From: Pisolithus tinctorius
Lineage: Eukaryota; Basidiomycota; Agaricomycetes; Boletales; Pisolithaceae
Direction: 5' to 3'
NCBI GenBank assembly: GCA_024663395.1
Contig: JANFAH010000005.1
Location: forward strand, 868,001 to 932,000
Length of the DNA stretch: 64,000 bases
Made by a program: the position numbers and the translations under genes. The notes under the pieces were generated by a model that saw only the letters and a list, made by a program, of their open reading frames with translations, searched no databases and was not told where the DNA came from. This document shows positions 43,789 to 57,439 of this stretch, piece by piece (position 1 is the stretch's first letter; every line of letters starts with the position of its first letter).

Positions 43789-46700
43789 ATGGCAAACCAG
43801 CATGTGCTTGTGACCTACACCGCTGCCCAGTCCTTCCAGTCCTCCGACAACTGGATACATTTTTTGGCAGCCTTGCGTTCCCTCTTACCACTGCGCAACC
43901 TTCATTGGAAACCAACCTCCCGTCCGAACTTGAGAACTGTTCAGGAGCTTGACGTTTCTCTGGTTCCCCTCGACTCCCTTCGCGATGAGCATACTTCTCA
44001 AGTACCTGTTACTCTGCTTGAGAAACCCCTCCTGAACTTGTATGTGCTGTCCTGTGAGGTGAGCAGGCGGCCCAGAGATCATGCTCAGACAGCAGTTATC
44101 AATACCTTCTAGGATGCAGAGACATACAAGACCACCGTGAAGAAGCAGATAAAGGATTGGCAGACTTCCGTCAACCAACGTAAGAATCAGGAATGGCTCA
44201 TTATTCACGTCGTACGCCCGGATAGTAAAAACGTAGACCGCAAGTTTTTCAGTATGAAAGGATCGGTCCTGGACAAGATCAAGGGAGATTTTAACATCGA
44301 CAAGCGAGACAGGTATGTGTGCCGAATTCTCGATCCTGTCGGTCTGATTCATGTCGTCTAGGTGTGTACAGCTACCCTGGTCTACTGGCGAACAGAGTCC
44401 AGCAGTTTGGGCGGATCTCATCGGCAAAATAAAGGATGGACTCCTTGCTGCATTTGACACAGCCGTACTAGCAAGAGAGGAGGAAGTGAAACGTTCCGAA
44501 GGCCAGCGTCACATGCCAGGATGGAACTTTTGTACGTACTTTATCTTAAAGGTGGGTTGCCTATGTTGCCTACTTGCTGAGTACTAGAAGGGAATGCTCT
44601 CCGTAGGAAAGCCTTGCATCGTCTTTCGAAGGTGTCAACCTGTTCGAAGACGCATTGCAACAATACAACGAGCTTGAGGCTACCTTCATGAACGTTCTGG
44701 GAGAGAAGAATATGTCTTGGTTCGGAAATCTGATCAATCCAGCGCCAAAGGACGACTCATTACCCCTTCTCTCTCCTTCCAAGAAATCTTACCGAGAGCT
44801 CATTCTTGCGAACACCATATCGATTTTCGATCTCCGAGTGTACTTACTCGCAAGGCAGAGCATGTTGTTAAACAAAATGCAACAGCCGATTGAAATCTGT
44901 CGAAAGGCGATACTCTTTTTGAGCACGTTTGGAAAACGGCTCCGTGAGGTCGAGGTCCGTTCGCGTGGAAGCATTCTCCAGCGTGAAGCTAATATACTAT
45001 TGCAGATGGCGCTACCCGAATATTTCGTTGAGTCTTGGATATTCTCTTCCGCACTTAGTGTCGTGGACCAGTGTGATGCATGGGCTTCGTCTTGGCCCGA
45101 GCTAGAGGGAATCGCGCTTGCACGCTATAACGCAATTAAAGGCGAACTTCTTGAACTTGCAAAAAGCCAAGTCGGTATCACATGTGTACGCTGTTTAATG
45201 TTTGCTGATTCAAGTTATAGCTTGACATCCTCGGTGTTAAAGTCGGACATCTTCCACCAAAGCCCCCATTTTTGATGGCTTTACAAACCGTCTCGACAAC
45301 TCCCAGCTCGCCGTTGCCAGAGAGAAACCCATCACAGCGGATTAGCAAGTACGAAATCATGCTTGCCATAGGGGATATCGAAGCATTCTATGATCTCTAC
45401 TGTACCATCTCAAATCGGGCAATTGACGCATACGTGAAAGCTGGGCGACGGAAGTTTGCATTGAAGTTACATGGTTGTCTTGCTGCTCTTGACAAGTATG
45501 TTAACTCTACCATCTCCTAGATGTCGCTGAACTCCTCATAGTCATCGTGGGCGGCTGTCCAATGCACTGGCTATATTTTCATCGCTCCCCGCACATTATG
45601 CCCCCCACATGTGGACTTCTCTGGAATCATTTATGCTCTCTCATGCAATCGATACGCACGCCGTACTCCAGAAGCCGCGGGATCGAGAATGGATTCATCT
45701 TTTGCTCGGGTTTCTGAAGACTTATGTGAACGAGCCCACTTCGGAATCGCTTATATCCCATGACATCAACGAATATGTGACTAAGTTAGTGACGGCCTTG
45801 CGAGAGGCCTCAGAGAAGCTAGATTCAGGTGAATGCCTTGTACAGTTCAAGAAGCTCTCTGCTAATATACGGATTTCTTAGACCTCCCTCATCTGGACCA
45901 TCCCATTATGGCTCTGGAGATTACCAAAGACACGCGATGTAGTCAGGATGAGGATTTGGTGTATTTAACGGTATTAATCCACAATCGTTTACCTTGTGTG
46001 CGTCCGTGCCTCCACTTTCCTATCGACTGCTAAGTATCGACTAGGATGTTCACGTGGACAAAATTGGCGTGGTGCTCGTCGGTGAAGATACAACCCGCTT
46101 AAAATTCACCGCCGAGTTCACGAAGCTAGTATCAGGAAGGAATTACTTGGTCTTGACATGTCCGGTGAGGGTCTACGCTGTCTACTTGCATGCATGCTTT
46201 AACACCTTCTTCACTAACCTTCTTCACTAGACGTCATCACATGGTACATACGTACATGAGAGTGTTGAAATCCGAATAGCTCGCCTCCACTTCCAGTGGA
46301 ACCGCAAAAGTGGTGGTGGTGCAGGCGACGCCTTGACATCTCGAAAACATGCCATACCGGTGCATTTACCACGTAATCCCGAGAGTTTAGATGTCCAGCT
46401 TTGCCTACCTCCCAATAGTGAGCACATTTCCCCCTATTGATCCTTCCAAGTCTTCACCCGTTGTTGGGTTGTATAGCTGCACTCGGAACAACTCCAAAAT
46501 TACACTTGACAATCTCGTCTGGGCGGAATGACCTTGCGACTGCAAGTGTACGACTGTCGGCCCCCGCAGGAGTCACTTTCGACTTCGTGAATTCCGAATT
46601 ACATTCCGAGGGTGAGCAATAAATTTACACCGTGCAAATCTCCGGGCTCAGCGAGGCTGGAGGTTATAGGTGTAGGGGAAATTGATACATCAGAAGATGG

Positions 46701-48341
46701 TATCAGCATTTTCAATGTGCCCTCCAACTCCAACGTGATAATCTCAGTGCCTCATTCCGATGCAACGCGTTTCCGTGCAATCGTAAGACGAATTCCAGTA
46801 CTTTCATAATGGCTATTGACTGGCATAGAAAATTGACGTTAGCATCACGTATAAGACGGTTCGGGATCCAGCACTGGAATGGACATTGCGAACGTCTAGG
46901 ATCGTCACTGTCGCACTACCAATTGCCGTAAATGTGGAGGATTTTTTTCGTGGAGAAAGGCAAGTCATCCCTGGACTAGATAGCAGCGTCAAGCTCAGAA
47001 CTATGTTCGTTACCAGACTCTTCTCGAGATTCACGATCTCAACAACTACCCAGCAACATGTTCGGATCTTATCGGCAAGGCTACTTTCAGCGCCTGACGC
47101 TGAACAAGGTGCCAAAATATTTGGATGTCATCCTAGCCATTCTGTCATGGTCAGTTAAGCCGCCAATTTTCGCCGTAAAAATTCCCTACTCTAGATCATT
47201 CGCAGACGGCTGTTCCCGACCGCCCAGTCAGCTACATATTTTGCATAGAGTCGGACCGCGGTCCAGGTTTGCAATGCTATCCTTGTGTCTCAGTTCAGCG
47301 CAGCTAATGTCATATTTCTTCAGTTTCAGACCCGTTAAATCTTGTCATTTCTTATCGTCTGCTACGAGAAGGTGCGATAAGCCTACCGCAGTTTCGGACA
47401 AGATAGATCTTAGAATGCCATTGACAGAGGTAGAGGCTTTGGTGAATAAAACCGTGGAGAACGCCCTTCGTCAACTGTCGCAAGAATCTGACGTTGGTAC
47501 CAAATTGGTACAGGCCATCATAGAATATCTGGAATGCGATGCTTCCTGGGTGGAGTTGTACAACACCACGGGTGAACTCATAATACCTAGTTCACTCGAT
47601 GTAGGCGAGGAGTTAGAAGAGGCATTCTCCCCCGTGCAGAAGGTGCGTCGTGTTGAAGAGACTAGATAGTAACTAAGCATGGCTTGCGATAGATATTGTC
47701 CCAGCCCAACCCACCATCGCCATCCCTCGGTCCCTGGCGAGAGATGACTATACCCGTTGATGTACCCAAAATGAATGTTTGTGGTTTAGCGGAGAGGGTG
47801 AATGTGTCCTCACTGGCTTCTAGATTGTCGCAGACGCCTGGATAGCAATCCAGCCTCCTCCACAAACCGAGGAATTGCCGCGCAACCAACTCCCATCGAT
47901 TTACGCTGGGCAGGCACTTTCAGCCACGGTTTACATCACAGCATCTTTGCACTGGAATGACCCAGAAAACAAACGGCAACGATATCGGATGCGCTATGAC
48001 GTTGAAGAGCGTACCAAAGACTGGCTTATATGCGGCAGAAAGCGAGGTGATTTCCTCGTTCAGGTACGAATCTTGAGCATTGTAGGCAATCCTATATTTC
48101 ATTTCCTGCACAGGACAAGAGCACATTTAGTGTCTGCTTAACTTTGATTGCGCTACATCACGGACACATTGAGCTTCCAAAGGTTGAAGTGAAGCCGCTG
48201 CCCTTAGATGGGGAAGAGGACGTGCCAAAGGTCCTTCCTAGTAGTGACACTCACCAGTCCCATGGCGCTGAAACAGTGCTGGTTTTACCGAGGGGAGGCA
48301 GGAGCACGTTTATAGTCAGTATGGGAACCAAGAGGGTATAA
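43789..48341 (+). CDS. TRS130: TRAPP-II complex subunit Trs130 (TRAPPC10)
   Basis: Start ATG at 43789 ([20 protein letters not shown]), stop TAA at 48339-48341, with many introns. N-terminal sequence includes [31 protein letters not shown], and [20 protein letters not shown], typical of the conserved TRAPPC10 N-terminal region. The middle and C-terminal part are beta-sandwich-like, with [12 protein letters not shown] and [20 protein letters not shown], the last matching the family C-terminal signature. Trs130 with Trs120 defines TRAPP-II, the exchange factor for Ypt31/32 (Rab11) at the late Golgi. Many exons are short; those between 45,500 and 47,900 are approximate. Divergent from RRP3 (154 bases between starts), convergent with ALG3. 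Confidence 0.9.
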
Positions 48342-48405
48342 TTTCTATGGATTCTATCGTTCGCGACAACCGGCTTACCACGCAAATCTACGTAGCGGTC
48401 TATTT

Positions 48406-49970
48406 CTATTCTGTAATTTTCTCTTTAAATTGCCGGTGTCGAGACACCACTGTCCTTCCCTCCGGGAAACCGAACCAAATTCCCAGAAGCAGTAAGACAT
48501 GTGCTGCAAGTAGTATTCCTGAAGATAGTGTCGTCGAGGGAAATACGTTCCATGCGTATTCTATTCCGGCCAAGATGAGGAGTCTGGAGTAAACCAACTC
48601 AGAATGGTCATTGACAAGCGCCTTCGAAGCTCACGTACTGCAGAAGGAGTGGATATTTCGTCCTTTGACACAAGAATGGAAGTTGTTGGCAATACCATGA
48701 ATAGAACTGATAGTGCAGAGACCTAGCAAAGAGGATACCGATCAAGTTTGAGGTCATAAGGACTGTTGCAATATCTATCGATTGACGTTAGCACGTTATT
48801 CACTTCAGTGGAAAGGGAGACAAACAATCAGGTGACACGGGTGATAATGCCGGCGGTTGAAATGGGCGAAGGAAACCCCTTCGAACAACAGCCAATGTAC
48901 CTCCGTCACTCCTGCACCATCTGCAGAGGCCAAATGCTGTGAGCAGGGTAACATGGCCAAGGACCAGACCCATAGCCCACGATGAACTCAGGAAAACCTC
49001 CTCATGCAAAAAGCGCCAATTGACAGTCCATTTTTGTAGAAAAACACGGGAAAAATCGAAGGCGTTTTTTATGTACGAAAAGGTATTTTCGCCCAAGAAT
49101 GGTCTTGCAAGGAGAATCTGAGAACCGGTTAAAACTGCCAAGTAACGTGCCATACCCATCATCCCGTGTCGCTTGAAGAGGACGACAAGCAGCCCGGGGA
49201 GGTATAGCAAGGCTGACATTTTCACAGAAAGTGCTAGACTGAGCACTCACTGTCAATAGATAGAGTATGCACGAAAGCGAGGTTCTGACCTATATAACAA
49301 TATCGCTGTGCCGTCTACTCCAGTTTGGGATGCGAGGATGGCCGCTTGTACAAAGACAACGCTCCAGCAGTCGTTGAATAGCCGTAACACGAAAATAGAA
49401 TGCAATCTCTTGCTCAGAGGCAAGAGCATAAGCGTCCAGTTGGGCATGCCCGCATTCCGGTAGACAGCGCACGTCAACAACAGCGACAGCACGTAAAGGC
49501 CGGCATATATCTGCTGAGCGGCAGCAACATCGTTTCCAGAGTCAGTTAGGTAGTGAAGGATGTTGTGGATATAAACGTGTCCGGCGGGGTAACTTGCTCC
49601 TTCCTTGTAAGCTTCCACTTTTTTGAAACGTCAGTAACACCGATACAAACTCACACCAATGGTCCGGTAGGGCCTGTGATTTTGGAGTAGTCCCGTTCAC
49701 CCTTCAGGTAAAGGTCTATGTGAGCCATGTAGGTCTCCCAGTCGATTTCTGTGTCTAGCGTATGAGTTGGTAACCAGGAGCGGCATGTCGACGACAAGGA
49801 GGGACTGACATGGGATGAACTTGATGATGAGCTGGGTGAGGACAGCATCGCAGACGATCACAAGAGTGGCCAGGGTCCAGAAATATTGTCTGTCGGAGAT
49901 CAGGGAACGAGCAGCACGAAAGAGACATGATGGAGAAAACCGGTTGGTTGTCGTCGCCCCGGTAGCCATT
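48406..49970 (-). CDS. ALG3: Dol-P-Man:Man5GlcNAc2-PP-Dol mannosyltransferase Alg3
   Basis: Start ATG at 49970 ([15 protein letters not shown]); an upstream in-frame ATG at 50053 is possible. Stop TAG at 48406-48408. The first exon has [20 protein letters not shown], a membrane helix, followed by the signature [20 protein letters not shown] with the catalytic-type Asp, and [20 protein letters not shown]. Further helices follow ([42 protein letters not shown]), then [20 protein letters not shown] at the C-terminus. It is an ER multi-pass protein using Dol-P-Man to add the sixth mannose (alpha-1,3) in the lumen. Introns near 49640-49680, 49280-49310 and elsewhere. It meets TRS130 tail to tail with 65 bases between stops. 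Confidence 0.92.
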
Positions 49971-50254
49971 ATACTATCAAGGCCGATAAACCCAAGTACT
50001 AGCTCCGGAAGAGTATTTGGGGCGACTGTGTACGTCGAGTTGGAAAGCGACACTCAGGTATTGAAGGGATTTGGTAATTAGTGACTGAGCCTGAGTGGAC
50101 AAGCTGATACACTATACATAAAACAGACTTGAAAACGTGCGTAACACATACAACATAAACCACTAGTATCATCAAGACAAACAGACCTGGACGAAGAACA
50201 AGAAATGGTGTAACAGATACCACCAGTATGTGCGGGGGACAAATACAGAATTCA

Positions 50255-53200
50255 TCATTTTCTATGCATCATCGCTACATTGAGATTTTGCTGGCCAAAG
50301 TCAATGGCGGCATTGGGATCCTGACGAGCTGGGGTGGTGGATCCTGAGGGCACCGGAGACGGTAGCAACCCGGGAGTAATGAGACCACTACCTCCTGCTC
50401 CAAACACGAAACCGCCGCTCAGCCCTTCCATCGTGTCTGAGTAACCTAAACAACGAGACTATCAAAGATCTGTCGCCTCCAAATGGAACTCAGCAACTTA
50501 CCTGGAACAAGTACGCTGTCCCAAAATCCGTTGCTGAGGAAGTTTTCCATCGAAAACATATTCATTCCGTCATCTGGTGGAAGGGGAGCCATTGTGGGCG
50601 GGAACGTTGAGATATCCAACGGCGGTCCCATCTCACTGGCAAACTGGTAGTCATTCATTCCATTCACCCCGCTAACGGAAATGCTTGGATTTCCGGAAAA
50701 GAGCGTAGAATTGGGTACCATGCCCACATCAGTCTGCTGTAGGGCATCATCACTTTCTACTGCATCTGCGCCGGGTGCTTGGTGCTGCTGCAACTGATGT
50801 TGTCCTTGCTGCTGCTGGTGTTGCTGTTGTTGAACACCATCCGTCCGAGCGGAGATAAGTGCTCTCAGGAAGGTGCTGTACAGTGCAGGAGTGTGATGGG
50901 AATTGATGGCAATCTCGCCAAGAACAGTTGCAACATCCTTGACGAGTTCCACAATTTTTTGTTCATTCTCGATAAAGGTCTGGAATTCCGGTCGAATGAG
51001 CTAAGGAAAAACGTCAGAATACAACGGCAGCTATGTGGAGAATTTGACTACCTTCAGCAAACTTAGCACGGCATAAGACAGGAACACGAAGTGCGAATCT
51101 GGGGAATATCTCAAATATCCCCGGGGTGCAAGCTCGTCCCGCGCAATAGCCGATACAGCCGTCGCCGCACTATGGACCCGCGCAAAGAAATGAGGGATGT
51201 CCACGGAAGAGTGTTCCATGGCATCCTGCAAGCCAAAGGAATTGATAACGAGCATGTAGTAGTGGAAGTAGAACTTCATCATCGTCGAGCGATATGCCTT
51301 GATGACCTCATCGTCTATGCCTGGAGGTGTAAATGGATTGAAAAGAGGCAGGCGCATAGGATGTCCACTAACCGGTTTGGAACTGGCGGGCGCCAGTCCA
51401 CTCGTGTTGCCATGCATACATTTGTGTCTCAATTGTCTTAATGATCAAAAGGTAATCGCAATCTGTCTGTAGTCCGGAAGGAGTATTAGTTCCGGAGTAA
51501 AGGAAATCGAGGCTTCTTGACACGATTCGTTGTAATTCCTGGAGGCCATGGTGAGTGGATCGCAAAATAGATCTTCGTGCTCAACGCACCACATAAGCTG
51601 CCAGTAGTGAATCCCCAGTCGTCGCGTCAGGGGAGCGTATCCATTCTAAGACATTCCGTATGACAGAACTGAGGTCGTTAGCATTACACCATATGGCCCA
51701 GAAAGACACTCACTCCTCTCTTATGGAATGGGGTTTACCCATCTGCGCACTCGTACTTCTGTCAAGCGCAAAACATAAGTACCAGGTGCGCTCTCGATTA
51801 TGTACCTCCTTGTCCCGTGCTCGGCCTTCCGCCGTGTCATCACTTTTGACCGTCGTCTTACGGTGTAAATTCATATCCGTTGCCATGCTAATAGGGTCGC
51901 GGTCAGGCAAGTATAACTCAAGGGGAAGACACACTAACCGGATGGCCATCCCTAATAACAACCATGTCTTATCGTACTCATACCGTTCCACGGCACCGCA
52001 GCCCCAGAGCGTGAGTAGAAGATAAGCTTGGATGATCTCGAGCGATTTGTACCCTTTTGCAGGAACGCTGAAGGCGAGCTTCTGGGCAATGTCGGAAAGC
52101 TTTCCATGGAGGTCCGCGCGGACGGGATAGAATTTGGATGCTATCGCACAAACTAGCAAGCGTCAGCAAGGCTTGATAATCAAGAGTAAAACAATGCCTA
52201 CTTGTTGTAAGTAAGAACGGAGAACGGGAGCACACTAGTGAAGGGGTGTGGAATTCGCGATCCAGCAGACCGCAATGCATCTGTGACGAAATCAGCCGTA
52301 GAATTGACATTGGCGAGTTTTGGATACGGACGTTCATATGGTCGAAATAACTAGTTTCAGACTTTAGTCCAGGACCTCTTGAAAGAATGGGTTCACTGAC
52401 ATCTTAAATAACGCTACCACTTCATCCGTGCTTACGAAGCTCAGCATTTCCGGTTGAATCTGCCTTTCGATGTACAGCCGTCGCAGTGGTAGAATGGACA
52501 TAGGGCCTGCGATATAAATAAGTGCCACAGATGAACGTAGAGTATCTTTTATCGTACCTGGCCTGAAGTAATTGTCGCTGGCAACACCTAGACGACGGTT
52601 TGGATCCGGATCGGCTGGACGGGCAGTGAAAGACGAAGAAACCCCGTATGCCTTTCGATTTGCCAAGCTTGCCTCGGCCAATAATCCAAGCGGGTTCAAG
52701 GGGTTATCGGGGAGTGAATGTAACTTTGGCGACGAAGTTGGAGGCTCCTTGGTAGGTTGTGGTGGAAATAGAGATTGCGGCGGAGGAGAAGGCGAGGCCA
52801 GTAGCGCTTGGGTCTGAGCAGCCTGACCTGAGGATGTGGGTGAAGGTGACCTTGAAACCATGCCAGAAGTCATGGCGGGGTTGCCGATGGATTTGAGCAC
52901 GGTATCAAGCGTCTGTTCCATTTTTCGGATGGTTTTGGTGAGAACCTCGTGTTTTCTTGGGCTTGAACATGAGTGTTGGATATTTCGCCTGTCAATAGTA
53001 TGAGGGGGCTTACTTGGCGGTCCGCTTTCCGCGATTTGACTCTTCGAATATGCATTCGTGACCACCGGTCCGGCAACGCTGGCATGGTGGTTTCTGTTCC
53101 GCACCGACACATTTCATTTTCAAGCGCCGACATACGGTGCAGGCGCTGAAAACAAAGGGAGAACATGAGCATTGCCGGATAGGAGGGGTGATCCGAATAA

Positions 53201-53586
53201 ACCCACCGGGATCCTCTGGTTGACTTTGGTTTAGTCTCATCCCTTTCAGCTGATGGGCTTGCAGCACTGTCCTCGATCCTGACTCTTTTTCTGTTGAAAT
53301 CTCCGGGAGCGGACATCGCGGGGGACAGGCGTTTACCATTAGCATTGGGGTGAGGATAGGACATGGTTTCGGTGGGAGGGGTACCAACGGTGTCGGAACC
53401 CTGGGAAGAGGGAGAGGGTAGGTTTGCTGGGAGAATGTGATGGGCGACCATGTGTTGTTGGGGCTGTTGTTGATAGGCATAGTACCCCGGGTACATGGAG
53501 AGCGCTGGATCGATTTGGGGAGAACGCGGTGGGGGCATGTTCGACGGGGGTTGTGGAATGGTGTGGTCATGGTGGTGCATCGACAT
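50255..53586 (-). CDS. Zn2Cys6 fungal transcription factor
   Basis: Start ATG at 53586 (MSMHHHDHTIPQPPSN); stop TGA at 50255-50257. N-terminal tail is His/Pro/Gln-rich with an NLS-like KRVRIED. After an intron (about 53210-53155) comes the zinc cluster CTVCRRLKMKC then CQRCRTGGHEC, spacing CX2CX6CX8CX2CX6C, followed by a short basic linker and a coiled coil. The middle homology region includes RLYIERQIQPEMLSFVSTDE and GYKSLEIIQAYLLLTLWGCG, then RTWYLCFALDRSTSAQMGKP, as in PF04082-type regulators. The C-terminal activation-like tail has poly-Gln runs (HQQQQGQHQLQQH) and ends VAMMHRK. Target genes unknown. Many introns. Confidence 0.9.
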
Positions 53587-54467
53587 GATGTATTCGTACA
53601 GAGGCTACTCGAGGTGCTCCAAGTGACCCGGGGAGAAACAACTACAGCTTTGGGTGGGCAGCGGGGGTGTGATCTGTGTGAGTGGTGGGGGGGAGTTGGC
53701 GGAGGTAGCTCGGAGGAAATGAAACGAGCAAGGCTTCTGTGGCAACCCGTGTTCGGGTGGTCAGTATATATTATTTAATTGGATATGTTCCTGCACGCCC
53801 CCCGGGTCAGTTCAGATCGTTCGCTGGTCGCTTTCGATCTGACACAGGGCGTCGAAGAAGGCCTTCCGAGCGATGTAATCGGACTCGTCGGAGTTATAAT
53901 CGATCATATCATCCAAATACCTCATTTCAGTTCATGTATCAGGTATACGGCGATTTACACACCGTATCTACCCGTTCACGACGCAGATTGGGCGGAATGC
54001 TCCCGATGACAGTGCCACCATCCCACCCTTGCTAAATGAGGTGGCCATGAGGTCGAGAAACTACCTTATCTGTCTAACCTTGATTTCACCTGTAGTACCT
54101 CTGCTGATGCTGAGCCTGTCATGATGACAGTCCATGAGAGATTTATATACACGGGCCCTGCCATCTGCGTGTGTCGGTCCGTCATCAAGTTGGACTTTGT
54201 ACTGCGGAAATGATGGTAGAGTTTCTGTGAGCTAAAAGTGTTCTCCGCCAACAATGAACGTACACCCCCGCCCTCGGGGTATGATATATTGATAGCCCCT
54301 AATACAACACAGGGGCAGCACGGCCGGCATGCCCTGCCGACGTCGATGCGCCTGGCTTCTATTCGAGCGGCGCCTGAAACTCGACGCTTCGGTGGCCCTT
54401 GTGTAATGTGTTGGACCGCGTACACTCACTCGTCCCCAGCACCGCATATTATCTATCCAGCGTGGCC
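53587..54467. other. divergent promoter region, Zn2Cys6 gene and CDC4-like gene
   Basis: 881 bases. G-rich tracts (gtggtggggggg near 53683) and a TATA-like tatatattatttaat (53766-53780) are visible. Frames of 75-120 codons on either strand show no domain. No gene is called. Confidence 0.45.
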
Positions 54468-57273
54468 ATGAACCACCAACAGCGGCCGTCGTTGGTGCTG
54501 GCACCATCTGTGAATACCACCACGTACGTTTTTTTCAATGCCTTGCCTCGTATCAGCGTGTAACCGTGTATTCAGTGTAGTCACCACCACCACCACTACC
54601 ACGACCTATGCTCCCATCCCACTGCCAGCTTTGCCCCCTCCAGCTGAGCCAAAGAATCCAAAGGCTTATCCTCTGCTACACGCCAACTTACCCCCATCCC
54701 TCAGAAAATTCACGCTTGTCTTCCCTGGCGGCTCACGAGCCACTTTCCACGATGGTGAAAACGGGGAAGAGGAAATGCAAGAAGAGGAGCCGGTGGCGAG
54801 CGGGGTCGGTTGGAAAATGCTTAAGCAGGACGAGTCGGGTGAAACGGGCAGGGTGGTCGGACTGGCAGAGGCGGTGGAACGCTTTGGAAGGAAGCGGTCA
54901 CACGCAGCAGAGTCCATGATGGAGGGTGTAGAACCAACCTCGGAGAGAGACATCCATACGCCCCCACGTAAGAAGGCTAGGGCAACCCATGTTCCTCCAA
55001 TTTCGACCATAAATGCGGCAGCACCACCTTCGCCTCTTCCATCACCCCACGGCTCCCCTCCACCTCAGCAGATATGGCCCTCCGCTCCACCAAGTGGACT
55101 TTCCTCACCGCAATCACAACCTCCCCTTCAGCCGGATCTATCCCTTACCACCCTTCTCACCCTCCCTTCTCTGTTGACTCATTTCACAAATCTTCCACAG
55201 CCCCTTCAAGCTCATTTTCTCCTCACGCTCATTCGACATTCCCCACTACCAGTCCTTCGTGTACTTCACTCCGTATTAACTCCAACTCTGGCGCGGGACT
55301 TTTTAACACTCCTCCCCCCAGAACTCGTTTCTCACGTCCTCAGCTATCTTCCATACTCTACCCTTGCCCGTGCCTCTAGAGTATCCAAAGCATGGCGCGC
55401 TATCATAGATTCCGACCCTGTCCTTTGGAGAGACCTCATGAAGAATACAAAAACCTGGTTTGGAGGCGACAGCGAACAAGCCTTTGCGCGTTCAGTCTAC
55501 GCTCGTCGCAAGCTCGAGATTCCAAAGATGGCGCTTCCCCTCCCTCATCCCTACAAGCTCCTCTTCAAGTCTAGGCATCTAACTCGGAAACGCTGGGTAA
55601 CTAATGAAAATCCGAAGCACCTGTCGTTCCCTGCTCATGGTACCTCTGTCGTCACTTGTCTCATACTGTCACATGGCCGTATTATATCCGCATCGGATGA
55701 TCATTCCATCCACGTCTACTCTCCTGAAACTGGGGAATTGTTGCAGTCGTTAGAAGGCCACGAGGGTGGCGTCTGGGCCCTCGCCGCTAGCAGGGACATC
55801 CTCGTCAGTGGCTCAACGGACCGCACTGTACGTATTTGGAACCTCAACACCGGTCGCTGCACGCATGTGTTTGCTGGCCACACTAGCACTGTTCGCTGTC
55901 TCGCGATCGTGAGACCGGAAGTAATCGACGTCGAAGGGGAAGGGGGTGTCGTCACGAGACAGAAGTGGCCGAAGCGATCTCTCATTGTCACCGGTAGTCG
56001 TGATCATTCTCTACGAGTTTGGACCTTACCACGTAAGGGTGAACCCGAGTACCGATGGTCGGGTGCAGACGATGGAGACGCAGAACTGACTGAGGTACGT
56101 TTTTGCCCCAACCGGATTTAGTGTTCCTCATCTTCCTGTCTAGGAGGACATCGAGGAGAATCCGTATCACAAATTACACCTTGAAGGCCACGATCATGCT
56201 GTTCGTGCACTAGCTGCACGAGGACGCACGCTCGTCTCGGGTAGCTATGACTGTACCGTACGAGTATGGGACATCTTTACCGGGGAATGCAAATGGGTGC
56301 TAGTGGGCCACACCCAAAAAGGTACCTATGTGTCACCACCGCCGTCATCTCCTCTGACCTGTATCCAGTATATAGTGTGGTTTTGGACCTTCACCGCAAC
56401 ATTGCTTGCTCGGGATCAATGGACAGTACTGTACGTGTCTGGAACCTCGGCAACGGCCAGTGTCAGCAGACACTGACTGGGCATACATCCCTTGTTGGAT
56501 TACTTGGCCTATCTCCCTCTTATTTGGTTTCTGCCGCTGCCGACTCTACGCTGCGAATCTGGGATCCTGACACTGGCGAGCTCCGCCATACTCTTGCGGC
56601 CCACACAGGGGCTATAACGTGTTTCCAACATGACGAGTTTAAAGTACTCAGCGGCTCTGACGGAACCTTGAAGACGTGGAACATCCGTGAAGGAACAGTT
56701 GCCAAGGATTTGCTTACCGGTGTGAATGGGGTCTGGCAGGTCGTATTCGAAGGTCGGTGTTGTGTTGCAGCGAGCAATCGTAACAATGCGACCATGCTGG
56801 ACGTTTGGGACTTTGGGACAGATGAGGACGACCATTGGGTCGGTGAGCCGCCGGGGGGTATTTATGACGATGAGACGGATGAAGAAGACGAGGCGGAGGA
56901 GCAGGCAGACGTGGACGCGATGGACCAGGATCTCCAGGTGGACCCGTCGGAGGGCTCTGCAGAGCCCGAGGGTATGCAAGAAGGTTCAAGAAGTTTCGGT
57001 GTCGTTGACGATATCGATCGTTTCCGCGGACCTTCAGACACAGAGGATGAGCCCATGGATCGAGTGGATGGAGCCGAGGGCTCCAAGAGTGGAAGTAGTT
57101 CCTCGACCCGAGCTGGCACCCACCAGCTGCGGAATAGGACGATGCCGACGGGTAGTCTACTTAGGCGAAGCAATCTCCCGTTGATGGACGGTATACCCAC
57201 ACGCCTACCTACGCAAGAAACCCCTACTCGACCTAGAGTGAGGCCAACGACGAGAAACGGTGGCAGACGTTGA
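54468..57273 (+). CDS. CDC4: F-box/WD40 ubiquitin ligase subunit, Cdc4/Pop1-like
   Basis: Start ATG at 54468 (MNHQQRPSLVLAPSVN), first intron 54528-54569 (GTACGT...TTCAG), then a long exon with poly-Thr (TVVTTTTTTTTYAP), an NLS-like PPRKKARATH, Pro-rich linkers and a D-domain-like helix region. The F-box reads LLPPELVSHVLSYLPYSTLA through VSKAWRAIIDSDPVLWRDL. At least seven WD repeats follow (SGSTDRTVRIWNL, SGSYDCTVRVWD, SGSMDSTVRVWNL, SAAADSTLRIWDP and others), forming a propeller with the arginines expected for binding phospho-degrons. The C-terminal 130 residues are acidic and disordered. It would recruit phosphorylated proteins such as CDK inhibitors to SCF. Confidence in family high; strict orthology less so. 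Confidence 0.92.
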
Positions 57274-57439
57274 CCTTGATTGTTGTAATTCTACCAACTT
57301 TGGACTTTCTCTACTAGTAGTAAGATGTAACCATAACCCCTCTGTTAGATAATGCAAGCGTGGGAACGAGTTGACATATGCGTGGCCTGTATTAAGCTTG
57401 TGGGGGATGACTTGGGACTGTTCGTCATTGACCACCACG

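Noticed and set aside
43635..43790. Upstream extension of the RRP3 frame to an ATG at 43790
   Set aside because: The added residues do not resemble any helicase, and the extension would abut the TRS130 start codon, so a promoter or leader is more likely.
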